From contig CAVXBB010000010.1 of assembly GCA_963759875.1 (NCBI GenBank), forward strand, positions 15,195-79,194: a DNA stretch of 64,000 nucleotides, in the 5' to 3' direction. This DNA is from JAFAGX01 sp963759875 (GTDB taxonomy: Bacteria > Acidobacteriota > Terriglobia > Terriglobales > Acidobacteriaceae). Position numbers and translations under genes: made by a program. A model generated the notes under the pieces. It had not been told where the DNA came from. It ran no database searches and saw nothing but the letters and a program-made list of their open reading frames with translations. Within the stretch, counting starts at the first letter, position 1, and each line of letters opens with the position of its first letter. Positions 36,451-43,482 of the stretch are shown here, in pieces.

Positions 36451-37320
36451 TTACTGGTTCATTGCGGACATAGGCGTGCCGGCCGGATTCAGCGGAGCTG
36501 TGGCGAAGTTCACGCTGAAGCGCTTGCACCAAATCGTTACGGCGCGGTACTTGTTGAGGTCCAGATCAGAAGGCAGCTCGTAGTTCTGGTCGCCGATGTT
36601 GCCCTTAAGAGCGCCGACTTCCACAAATCCAGCCTGTTTCACGGTTTCGCTGTCGCTGGCGTCCTTGGCGGCAACTAGATAAACGTGCACATCAGGTCCG
36701 TTCGATGTCTCGAAGTTCGTGAAGCGAAGGACACGCTTCCCGTCAGCCAGTTGGTAAACGGTGGCCTGGCCTGTGCCTTTGTGTGCGACATCGTGAAAAT
36801 TCCCAGATGAGAGGACCCGCGAGGCGCTATTTGAGTTCTGGCTTGAGCTCAGCGGCGCAGTCGCGAAATTCACGGCGAAACGCTGACACCAGATCGTGAC
36901 AGCGCGGTACTTCGCGAGGTCGATGTCGGCAGGAATTTCGTAATTCTGATCGCCGATGTTGCCCTTGAGCGATCCGATTTCACGATAGCCGGCTTTTTTC
37001 ACCATGTCGCTGTTAGTGGCGTCGTCAGCCGCGACCAGGTAAACATGGACATCAGGACCGTTGGACGTCTTAAAGTTTGTAAAGCGGAGAATGCGTTTGC
37101 CGTCCGAAAGCTGGTAGATACTGGCATTTCCACTTCCGTCGTGGGCGACGCTGTGGAAACTGCCCGAAGCTAGGATTGTTTCCGATACCGTACTTGCCGC
37201 GGAGGTCGGCATCGCTTCACTTACTTTGGCATTGACGAACAGCCGCTCAGGACGGAATGCCGCCCATGCAATGGCTGCCCCGAGAATAACTAAACCGTAG
37301 ATCAGATTCTTGCGCTTCAT
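36451..37320 (-). CDS. Membrane-anchored protein with two DM13 domains
   Basis: 289 residues. An N-terminal hydrophobic anchor (LIYGLVILGAAIAWAAF) is followed by two nearly identical ~105-residue repeats. Each contains SGNFHDVAHKGTGQATVYQL-like and TSNGPDVHVYLVAA-like stretches and ends YRAVTIWCxRFxVNFATAPL. This is the DM13 domain, predicted to be a redox (electron-transfer) domain with a conserved Cys. The close identity of the copies points to internal duplication. CAAGGAGACAATTTA precedes ATG 37320, which overlaps the aquaporin stop by one base. It is likely a periplasmic electron partner for the oxidoreductases in this cluster. Confidence 0.9.
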   Translation of the reverse strand: MKRKNLIYGLVILGAAIAWAAFRPERLFVNAKVSEAMPTSAASTVSETILASGSFHSVAHDGSGNASIYQLSDGKRILRFTNFKTSNGPDVHVYLVAADDATNSDMVKKAGYREIGSLKGNIGDQNYEIPADIDLAKYRAVTIWCQRFAVNFATAPLSSSQNSNSASRVLSSGNFHDVAHKGTGQATVYQLADGKRVLRFTNFETSNGPDVHVYLVAAKDASDSETVKQAGFVEVGALKGNIGDQNYELPSDLDLNKYRAVTIWCKRFSVNFATAPLNPAGTPMSAMNQ

Positions 37321-38195
37321 TAAATTGTCTCCTTGAGAGTGATTGGTGTTAACAAGCCTTTGTAGTTGCAACGGAAGATGCACCGCTTATCGTTGTCGTG
37401 GTGAAGCTTCGCGCAGAAAACTGCGTGCTTACCGCGAAGCCCCAGGTACAGTTGGGCGGCAAGCATCATGCCAAGTGGAGGTGCGGTGAAATAAACCCAG
37501 AGAGCGTTCCAGATGCGTCCCGGCATGGCTGATGCGAACGTGCGTGCCGGACTCATGCTCATACCCGAGAGCGGAGCTTCGATAGTGATGTAAGTGGCGA
37601 CGAGAGCGCCCGCGATGATGCCTGTGAATCGGGCAACTCGCACGGAGTTCGAAACGTTTAGGACCATGGTCATCATCAGGAATGAGATAAGCAGTTCCGC
37701 CACAAAGGCGAAGGCTGTACCTTTCGCGCCGGGGATGGTTGCGGCGTAGCGCACGTTCTGATGGGCCATAGCTTCTCCCCACATCAGCGCGCTTAGGACC
37801 ACGCCGAGAATCCCGCCAATGAATTGGGCGACGATGTAGAACGCTGCGTCCCATGGCTCGATTGTTCCGAGGCGGAAGAACGTGAGCGTAACCGACGGAT
37901 TGAAGTGTGCGCCGGATTGCTTTCCCCAACGCGAATAAATAAGTGCGATGGCGGTCAGCCCCATCGCTATTCCAGTCAGAGCGCGACGAAGAAAGGCGCT
38001 CGGAATCATCTGCCGAACGATAGAGCCTGGGTGTTGCAGAAGGACAGTGAAGCTGCATGCCGACACCATGAACAAGCCGAGGCATGCCGCTTCCATCAGA
38101 TACTCCGGCCAGTGATTGGTGGCGGCCGAGATCGCAGCCGCAAACCAGGTTCGGCGTGCGGTTGGCCTCTCGGCCGTTCTAGCCGGCTCCTGCAT
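37320..38195 (-). CDS. Aquaporin/glycerol-facilitator family (MIP) protein
   Basis: 291 residues with six hydrophobic segments and the two MIP half-repeats. The first pore loop is SGAHFNPSVTL (NPS), the second SGMSMSPARTFASAM (SPA). Canonical channels have NPA twice, so both loops deviate and the second lost its Asn. The long N-terminus and the cysteine-containing C-terminal tail (AVFCAKLHHDNDKRCIFRC) are unusual. AGGAG 7 nt before ATG 38195 decides the start; the frame is open to 38222. As first gene of the train it could admit water, glycerol or a small polyol. Confidence 0.85.
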   Translation of the reverse strand: MQEPARTAERPTARRTWFAAAISAATNHWPEYLMEAACLGLFMVSACSFTVLLQHPGSIVRQMIPSAFLRRALTGIAMGLTAIALIYSRWGKQSGAHFNPSVTLTFFRLGTIEPWDAAFYIVAQFIGGILGVVLSALMWGEAMAHQNVRYAATIPGAKGTAFAFVAELLISFLMMTMVLNVSNSVRVARFTGIIAGALVATYITIEAPLSGMSMSPARTFASAMPGRIWNALWVYFTAPPLGMMLAAQLYLGLRGKHAVFCAKLHHDNDKRCIFRCNYKGLLTPITLKETI

Positions 38196-38395
38196 TACTT
38201 CGCTCCTGATTCTTGTTTGCATTCGCCCATCGGATTCGTCGCTCGGCTATTTGGTGACAAATCCATGACAAGAATTCATCTCCACTGGATTTGGCGTGCC
38301 GTGTCACCTTTCGGTCAGATCGGAATCGAATGAAGATGAAGGTTGTACCTTGTGCAGTGCGAGGGGAATATCAAAATTCCCACAATGGAGGAGTC
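38196..38395. promoter_or_regulatory. Divergent promoter region between aquaporin operon and anti-sigma gene
   Basis: Two transcription units start from here in opposite directions. On the minus strand TTGTCA is repeated 11 bp apart (TTGTCATGGATTTGTCA, 38258-38274). On the plus strand GGGAAT-ATCAAA-ATTCCC forms a perfect 6-bp inverted repeat just before the anti-sigma ribosome binding site. I infer that the ECF factor encoded nearby may act here, but no -35/-10 pair could be assigned. Confidence 0.45.
38364..38381. promoter_or_regulatory. Inverted repeat GGGAAT-N6-ATTCCC
   Basis: A perfect 6-bp dyad ends 7 bp before the Shine-Dalgarno of the anti-sigma gene. Its position over the leader suggests an operator or a translation-blocking hairpin. 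Confidence 0.45.
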
Positions 38396-38626
38396 GTGGA
38401 GATTAGTTGCCTGGAAGTGATCCGGGAGCTTTCGAACTATATCGATAAAGGTCTTACATCAGAGTTAAGAGCTCAGATCACGGCACACCTGCCAACGTGC
38501 GAACACTGTACAGCGATATATGATGGTTTGCGGAATACTATGACCCTTGTGGGAGATGGGCGGAGTTTTCAGTTGCCGGCGGGATTCAGTCAGCGCTTGC
38601 GCGCTGAGCTGACAAAAGAGCTCTGA
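38396..38626 (+). CDS. Zinc-finger anti-sigma factor (zf-HC2)
   Basis: A 76-residue soluble protein with the zf-HC2 zinc-binding motif: Cys near residue 5 (EISCLEVIRELSNYID), then HLPTCEHC around residues 31-38. This is the anti-sigma domain that occludes ECF factors in response to redox or other stress. GTG 38396 with GGAGGAG upstream is the start. Unusually it is not in the same operon as the ECF gene; it faces it convergently with 41 bp between stops. Confidence 0.85.
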   Translation: MEISCLEVIRELSNYIDKGLTSELRAQITAHLPTCEHCTAIYDGLRNTMTLVGDGRSFQLPAGFSQRLRAELTKEL

Positions 38627-38667
38627 TCGTTCAGTTCAAAATGGTTTTCTGAAACGCTGCTCGCCCC

Positions 38668-39339
38668 CTACGCAGACTTCTTCGTCCACGAACCTCCCCA
38701 TCCCGGCGCCAGGAGATCGCGCATCTGCAGCCTGGCTCGGGAGGTACGAGTCTTAACGTTCTCTTCAGAAAGCCCAAGTATCTGCGCAGTTTCTGCAATG
38801 CTCATCTGCTGTACATCGCGAAGAATTAAGACGGTGCGATACTTCTCCGGCAGCGATTTCAGCGCCTTCATCAGAGCTTCTCGCAATTCGCTCTTTTCCA
38901 GGGCATCGGAAGGAATTTCGCGCCAATCCGCGAACTCGGTGGGGATGTAATCACCTTCATCCGTCGTCCGCCCGTTATCGATTGAATCGTAAAGGTGCCG
39001 CCGATCTTTGCGCAATTTCATCTTTGCTTCGTTAATTGCGATCTGAATCAACCAGGTGCTGAATTTCGATTCCTGCCGGAAACTGGCCAGGTTTTTGAAA
39101 GCCTTTAACATAGCTTCTTGCACTACTTCCTCGGCGTCGTTGCCAAGGATCGATGCGGCTGCGAAAAACACGCCGCGTTCGTACGGCCGGATTAATTCAT
39201 AGAAGAGATCGGTTTCTCCGGCGCGAATGCGCTGCATCAACTCACGCTCTCGTGCAGTTTTGAGATCAACCGACTCAAAGCGGACCTGCGGAACTTCTTC
39301 TGCCGAGCCCAGAGCAACAATTGAGTTAGGGATTGTCAT
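38668..39339 (-). CDS. ECF RNA polymerase sigma factor (SigW/RpoE-like)
   Basis: 223 residues. Region 2 spans ~35-105 (AGETDLFYELIRPYERGVFF; EVVQEAMLKAFKNLASFRQE; FSTWLIQIAINEAKMKLRKD). Region 4 spans ~150-205 (LPEKYRTVLILRDVQQMSIA; ETAQILGLSEENVKTRTSRA). The linker has ADWREIPSDALEKSELREAL, also found in the sigma fragment at 25.3 kb. The ATG at 39339 overlaps the STAS stop (ATGA), so translation is coupled. With a zf-HC2 anti-sigma nearby and an upstream sigma-54 promoter, it is likely controlled both transcriptionally and post-translationally. Confidence 0.93.
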   Translation of the reverse strand: MTIPNSIVALGSAEEVPQVRFESVDLKTARERELMQRIRAGETDLFYELIRPYERGVFFAAASILGNDAEEVVQEAMLKAFKNLASFRQESKFSTWLIQIAINEAKMKLRKDRRHLYDSIDNGRTTDEGDYIPTEFADWREIPSDALEKSELREALMKALKSLPEKYRTVLILRDVQQMSIAETAQILGLSEENVKTRTSRARLQMRDLLAPGWGGSWTKKSA

Positions 39340-39602
39340 AGAGTTGGTTCCTTCAGTTGTTGACTTATGAAGATCGAGCAATTCACGTGTTCAACTTGAC
39401 GCTCCGCGAGTTCTCGCAGCAGGGCGGCTCCGCTTGGGTCTACAAACCAGAGCTTTCCGAGGTCGAGCGTGACGCTTTTCGTTTTCGACAACGCCTGCTC
39501 GCTTTGCTTGCGCAACTCGTGAACCCACGGACCCACCAGCCGACCTTCCAAGACCAGCCGGATAGCTTGCTCTGAGTCATCAAGGATTGAAATTCTCAGC
39601 AC
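39336..39602 (-). CDS. STAS-domain protein (anti-sigma-factor-antagonist-like)
   Basis: 88 residues fitting the STAS fold: a beta strand RISILDDSEQAIRLVLEGRL, a helix WVHELRKQSEQAL, then SVTLDLGKLWFVDPSGAALL followed by a helix. In SpoIIAA-like antagonists a Ser/Thr follows the conserved Asp; here the stretch is VDPSGAALL with Ser present, so phosphoregulation is possible. GTG 39602 has GAGGAAAAGAAAA upstream, and a sigma-54 promoter lies ~32 bp before it. Its stop overlaps the ECF start. Confidence 0.8.
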   Translation of the reverse strand: MLRISILDDSEQAIRLVLEGRLVGPWVHELRKQSEQALSKTKSVTLDLGKLWFVDPSGAALLRELAERQVEHVNCSIFISQQLKEPTL

Positions 39603-39633
39603 TTTTCTTTTCCTCTGAACATGAGACCTAAGG

Positions 39634-39649
39634 GCAAACAACATGCCAA
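39634..39649 (-). promoter_or_regulatory. Sigma-54 (-24/-12) promoter for STAS-ECF operon
   Basis: On the minus strand TTGGCATGTTGTTTGC matches the consensus YTGGCACGNNNNTTGC at 15 of 16 positions, with the required 10 bp between GG (39647-39646) and GC (39635-39634). Transcription would begin near 39622, giving a ~20-nt leader before GTG 39602. The gene upstream encodes a sigma-54 activator. Confidence 0.85.
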
Positions 39650-39724
39650 GGCTGAGACAAACAGTCGCGGGAGCTATGTTGTTGGTAAATTGACAGATCG
39701 CACTGGTGGCGAAACAGAGGCTTT

Positions 39725-39754
39725 CTCACCTCCCACGAGATGTCGTGGGTGAGA
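39725..39754 (-). terminator. Hairpin after the enhancer-binding-protein gene
   Basis: CTCACC-TCCCACG and CGTGGG-TGAG form an imperfect ~11-bp stem with loop AGATGT. It lies 39 bp beyond the activator's stop codon and upstream of the sigma-54 promoter. There is no T-tract, so it may be a Rho-dependent pause or an activator-site dyad instead. Confidence 0.35.
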
Positions 39755-39792
39755 GCCACACGCAGCACTTCGTGACCACGAAATTCCGTGGC

Positions 39793-42633
39793 TTAGGCTG
39801 AGGCAGAAGGGCGCTCAATGCCAAGCTTCTTCATTCTGCTGCGCAGTGTATTGGGGTGGAGGTTCAGAACTTTCGCAGCGCCGCGTGGACCTTCGATGAC
39901 GCCGCGGGTTTGCCGCAACACTTGAACAATATGAGCTCGTTCGACGCTCTCCAGAGCATCGGGGGAATTTGCCGGAACAGCCGAGGCGCCGCCTATGCTA
40001 ACAAATTCCTCTTTGTTCTCTTCGCCCGTGATTGGCAGGAGGTCCTTTCCGAGGCGGAGAACAGTGCCGGGACACAAAACAACCGCACGTTCGATGACGT
40101 TCTGCAACTCTCGAATATTGCCTGGCCAAGCGTAGCGTGAGAGCACATCCATTGTGTCCTGAGATATACCGGTGATCGGCTTGCCGAACTGGCGACTAAA
40201 CCTTTCCACGAAAAACGAGGTGAGCACCGGAATATCCGCACGGCGCTCCCGAAGAGGCGGAAGGGTAATCGGTAATACGTTTAAGCGGTAGAACAAATCT
40301 GCGCGGAAACGTCCTTCCTGCACAGCTTTTTCAAGGTCACGGTTGCTGGCGGCGATGATGCGTACGTTGACTTTGATAGTGCGGCTGCTGCCGAGCGGCT
40401 CGAACTCGTGCTCCTGCAGAACACGTAGCAATTTGACTTGGGTGTCGAGGGGCAACTCGCTGACCTCGTCTAGGAATAGACTGCCCCCATCAGCCAATTC
40501 AAAGCGTCCAGTCCGGCGTTCCAACGCCCCGGTGAAGGCCCCTTTCATGTGCCCGAAAAGCTCGCTCTCCACCAGCCCAGTGGGAATGGCACCGCAATTT
40601 ACCTTGACCAAGGGCCTGCTCTTGCGTTTGCTGCGGTTGTGAATCGCGCGAGCGATCAGTTCCTTTCCAGAACCGGTTTCACCCAGAATCAACACTGTTG
40701 AATCGGTGGGGGCTACGGTTTCAACTCTGCGCAGGACCCCCAACAAACCTTTACTGTTTCCGACGATTTCCTCGAAGTTGTGCTCTTTGCCGATTTCTTC
40801 CTGTAGATAGACATTTTCCGCTTCAATCTTCTTTTGCAGGGCCCGAACCTGTTCCAGGGCAGCTTGCAATTCAGTTTCAGCGCGCTGTCGCTTCAGTTCA
40901 GCGGCAGCCCGCGAAGCAAAAATCTTGATCAGGTCGATGGCGCGTTCATCTCGTGCCACCGGTTTGTCATCGATGATCGCGATGTGTCCGATCACGCGCC
41001 CGTTCTGGTCCAGCATCGGCACACCCATGTAACTTCGCGCTCCCATTTCAGCCAGAGGAGTATCCGAGGGAAAGAGCTCTGCTAGATGATCGGCGTACTG
41101 GCAAACCTCACCTTGTACGACCTTCTGGCAAGGAGTACCGGCGACATCAAACTCGAAATTCTCTCCGAAGCCATCGCCGTTCCAGAACGCCAATGCCTTC
41201 GCGTGCTGGCCGTCATCGCATGCGGTGACGAACGCGTATCGAACGCGCAATGCTGCAGCGACATGCTTGACAAGCGATGGAAAGAAGTCGCTGCCGGTTG
41301 AGGATGCGGTGCCTACGACAATGGCGCGAAAAGTGTCTTCGGCAAGATGGCGCTCGGTAATATCAAAAACCAGGCCAATGACTCCGATGATGTTTCCTTC
41401 GCCATCGAATTGTGGAGCAAACGTAATGGACTCCCACACGTCGCCGCCTTGTGCCGAATGTTTGGGTACAAAGACGTCCGAAACCTTCACAACTTCTCCT
41501 GCAAGCGCTCGCCGTATTAGATCTTCCAAGCCGGTGGTTCTCAGACGCGGAAAAACATCAGGGGCGAATTTTCCAAGCACTTCCTCGGCAGGCTTGCCGG
41601 TCAGACGTTCCATGAAAGGGTTGAATACCTTGTAGCGGAGCTCGCGATCGTAAACGACAATGCCTTCCCCAGCATCTTGAATGATCGCCCGATTGAACTG
41701 ATTAGCATCGCGCAGCGCGTTTTCACTGAGCCTCTGTGCAGTTATGTCCCGCGAAACCGCCAGTATCCTTTCCGGTTTACCTGATGTATTGAGAATTGGG
41801 CTGACAACTACATCCCACCACCGTGGTTGCCGCGTGATTCTGGTCGCAAAGAAACCTATGAAGCGGCCCGTCTCGCGGCGCCGCGCCGCTTCCACTGCTG
41901 CTTGCGCCGCCTCTCGATCCTGTCCCTCCCAGAACTCGATCCAGGAGCTGTTCAGGACCGGAGCGAGGTCGCAAATCTCCAATGCCTGCATTCCACCCTC
42001 GTTGATGAATACCAGCCGCCCTTCGAGGTCGAGCACCTTGATGCAGTCACGGCTGCAGGCGAGCAAACGGTTTTTGAATTCTTCACTGGCGCGCAAGGCC
42101 TCGACGGCCGTGTCGGCGCTGCTTGCGACATCTTTGAGATCGGCCCTTGCTTCCCGTAATTCCAGTTGTGCGACCGCTTGAGAACTTAAGATTTGGAGGG
42201 CCTCGCGCTGTTGATCACTGAGCAGTCGCGGAACGTAATCGAGCACACAAAGCGTCCCAAGAGCGTGACCTCGGGAAGTGATCAGCGGCGCGCCTGCATA
42301 AAATCGAATGTGCGGTTCGGATGTGACCAGCGGGTTATCTGCAAAACGCTGGTCTGCTCTGGCATCCGGCACGACAAGGAGATCTCGCTCAACAATCGTG
42401 TGCGCGCAAAATGCCACATCGCGCGACGTTTCAGTCGTCGTGAGTCCGACTTTTGATTTGAACCACTGGCGCTCGGAATCGATCAAGCTTAAGATCGCGA
42501 CCGGAGTGCCGCAGATGCTGGCGGCTAGCTCGGTGAGCTGGTCATAGGTGTCTTCGGGCGCAGTGTCGAGAATGCCGCTGCAACGCAACGCTGCCAAACG
42601 TTCCTGCTCGTTTGCTGGTACAGGAGCTCTCAC
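39793..42633 (-). CDS. Sigma-54-dependent transcriptional activator (GAF-PAS-PAS-GAF-AAA-Fis)
   Basis: A 946-residue enhancer-binding protein. The first GAF domain (~10-150) starts RLAALRCSGILDTAPEDTYD. Two PAS domains (~180-420), a second GAF (~435-590) and a coiled-coil linker follow. The AAA+ core has Walker A GETGSGKE, the sigma-54-contacting GAFTGA loop (HMKGAFTGALERR) and Walker B GGSLFLDEVSELP. The C-terminal Fis-type HTH reads GAAKVLNLHPNTLRSRMKKL. It has the FhlA-like layout of a cytosolic ligand/redox sensor. GTG 42633 with AAAGGAAA is preferred; the frame extends to 42744 (ATG 42726, no ribosome binding site). Confidence 0.92.
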   Translation of the reverse strand: MRAPVPANEQERLAALRCSGILDTAPEDTYDQLTELAASICGTPVAILSLIDSERQWFKSKVGLTTTETSRDVAFCAHTIVERDLLVVPDARADQRFADNPLVTSEPHIRFYAGAPLITSRGHALGTLCVLDYVPRLLSDQQREALQILSSQAVAQLELREARADLKDVASSADTAVEALRASEEFKNRLLACSRDCIKVLDLEGRLVFINEGGMQALEICDLAPVLNSSWIEFWEGQDREAAQAAVEAARRRETGRFIGFFATRITRQPRWWDVVVSPILNTSGKPERILAVSRDITAQRLSENALRDANQFNRAIIQDAGEGIVVYDRELRYKVFNPFMERLTGKPAEEVLGKFAPDVFPRLRTTGLEDLIRRALAGEVVKVSDVFVPKHSAQGGDVWESITFAPQFDGEGNIIGVIGLVFDITERHLAEDTFRAIVVGTASSTGSDFFPSLVKHVAAALRVRYAFVTACDDGQHAKALAFWNGDGFGENFEFDVAGTPCQKVVQGEVCQYADHLAELFPSDTPLAEMGARSYMGVPMLDQNGRVIGHIAIIDDKPVARDERAIDLIKIFASRAAAELKRQRAETELQAALEQVRALQKKIEAENVYLQEEIGKEHNFEEIVGNSKGLLGVLRRVETVAPTDSTVLILGETGSGKELIARAIHNRSKRKSRPLVKVNCGAIPTGLVESELFGHMKGAFTGALERRTGRFELADGGSLFLDEVSELPLDTQVKLLRVLQEHEFEPLGSSRTIKVNVRIIAASNRDLEKAVQEGRFRADLFYRLNVLPITLPPLRERRADIPVLTSFFVERFSRQFGKPITGISQDTMDVLSRYAWPGNIRELQNVIERAVVLCPGTVLRLGKDLLPITGEENKEEFVSIGGASAVPANSPDALESVERAHIVQVLRQTRGVIEGPRGAAKVLNLHPNTLRSRMKKLGIERPSASA

Positions 42634-43068
42634 TTCAAGTTTCCTTTGAACCGGTCGGATCGTCTGCGTCACGGGCTGACGCCTTGTGACGATGATCGTA
42701 CCAAAAAACTGTGGCAATCGGTGCATCGGATCAGGATGAAGCACTTAGATTCTCACCTTCTCTTGATTCGGGATCAGATGCTCCGCAGCGATTGTTTTTC
42801 CAACACGTCGCTCCGGCATTTTTCTGCGGGCGACATGGCGCGGCGCTCGCCCGGTGTCGGCTACCCGAAAGTCATCCAGAGTGGGACGTGTGGATCGATG
42901 CCGATAAGTCGGCTTGAAATTTCCCTGTTAGCAGGGAATTTTCGCGGAGAAGAGTTCGAATGAGACTGCTTCCTCCGCCATTAGTGTCTGAGGTCCCTCG
43001 GCCCGCCACGCGCCGCTCGGGATTTCGGCTAGGTCTCCCACTTTGCTCACGCCGGCAAAACACTCAAA
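42634..43068. other. Intergenic with hairpin and tRNA-like 3' end
   Basis: No gene supported. A perfect hairpin TTCCCTG-TTAG-CAGGGAA lies at 42921-42937. Shortly after come TTCGAAT and CTTCCTCCGCCA (ending 42980), reminiscent of a tRNA 3' end but with the wrong spacing. Confidence 0.4.
42917..42942. repeat. Hairpin AAATTTCCCTG-TTAG-CAGGGAATTTT
   Basis: Perfect 7-bp stem extended by A/T pairs and followed by TTTT on the plus strand. It may act as a terminator or belong to an attachment-site-like repeat; it lies next to the tRNA-like 3' end. Confidence 0.5.
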
Positions 43069-43370
43069 CTACGCTGTCGCCACACGTACCTGGGGATTTG
43101 CCGAGGGTCCAATGCACCGAGCGCTCCCGAAGCCGAGAATCAGGTAGCCGATGCCGCACAGAAGCAAGAGAAGAAAGAACCCCAAGCGGCGCTCTGACCA
43201 AACGACTTCGACACGTCCATAGCTACAACCACGAGGATTGCCAGATTGACCGGCGGAATGAAATAGAGCAAAAGCCACCATCCCGGCCTGCCGGCAATCT
43301 TCAGCATGATGTAGGCGTTGTAAATTGGCGTCTCCCATTTCCCCGCGGGTGCAGCCACAGCGTCCGACAT
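43069..43370 (-). pseudogene. Small DUF5684-like membrane protein, frameshifted
   Basis: ATG 43370 opens MSDAVAAPAGKWETPIYNAY then KIAGRPGWWLLLYFIPPVNL and DVSKSFGQSAAWG, the layout of small two- or three-helix membrane proteins with AGRPGWW...IPxVN. The frame then fails. The expected last helix continues in the adjacent frame as GFFLLLLLCGIGYLILGFGS. One base gained or lost in GGGG near 43184 accounts for this. Function unknown. Confidence 0.65.
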
Positions 43371-43482
43371 GGGTGAGTTCTTCAAATGATTGTTTCTTCA
43401 AACCGCTGTCATGCTGCGCGAGCTCAACAGCATCGCATCACGCTTTGCTGTCACGCTTGCTGCCGGATATGATCCTATCGTC

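Noticed and set aside
42945..42980. Possible tRNA 3' end
   Set aside because: Three extra bases between T-loop and CCA and no pairing T-stem; listed only as an observation, not as a tRNA.
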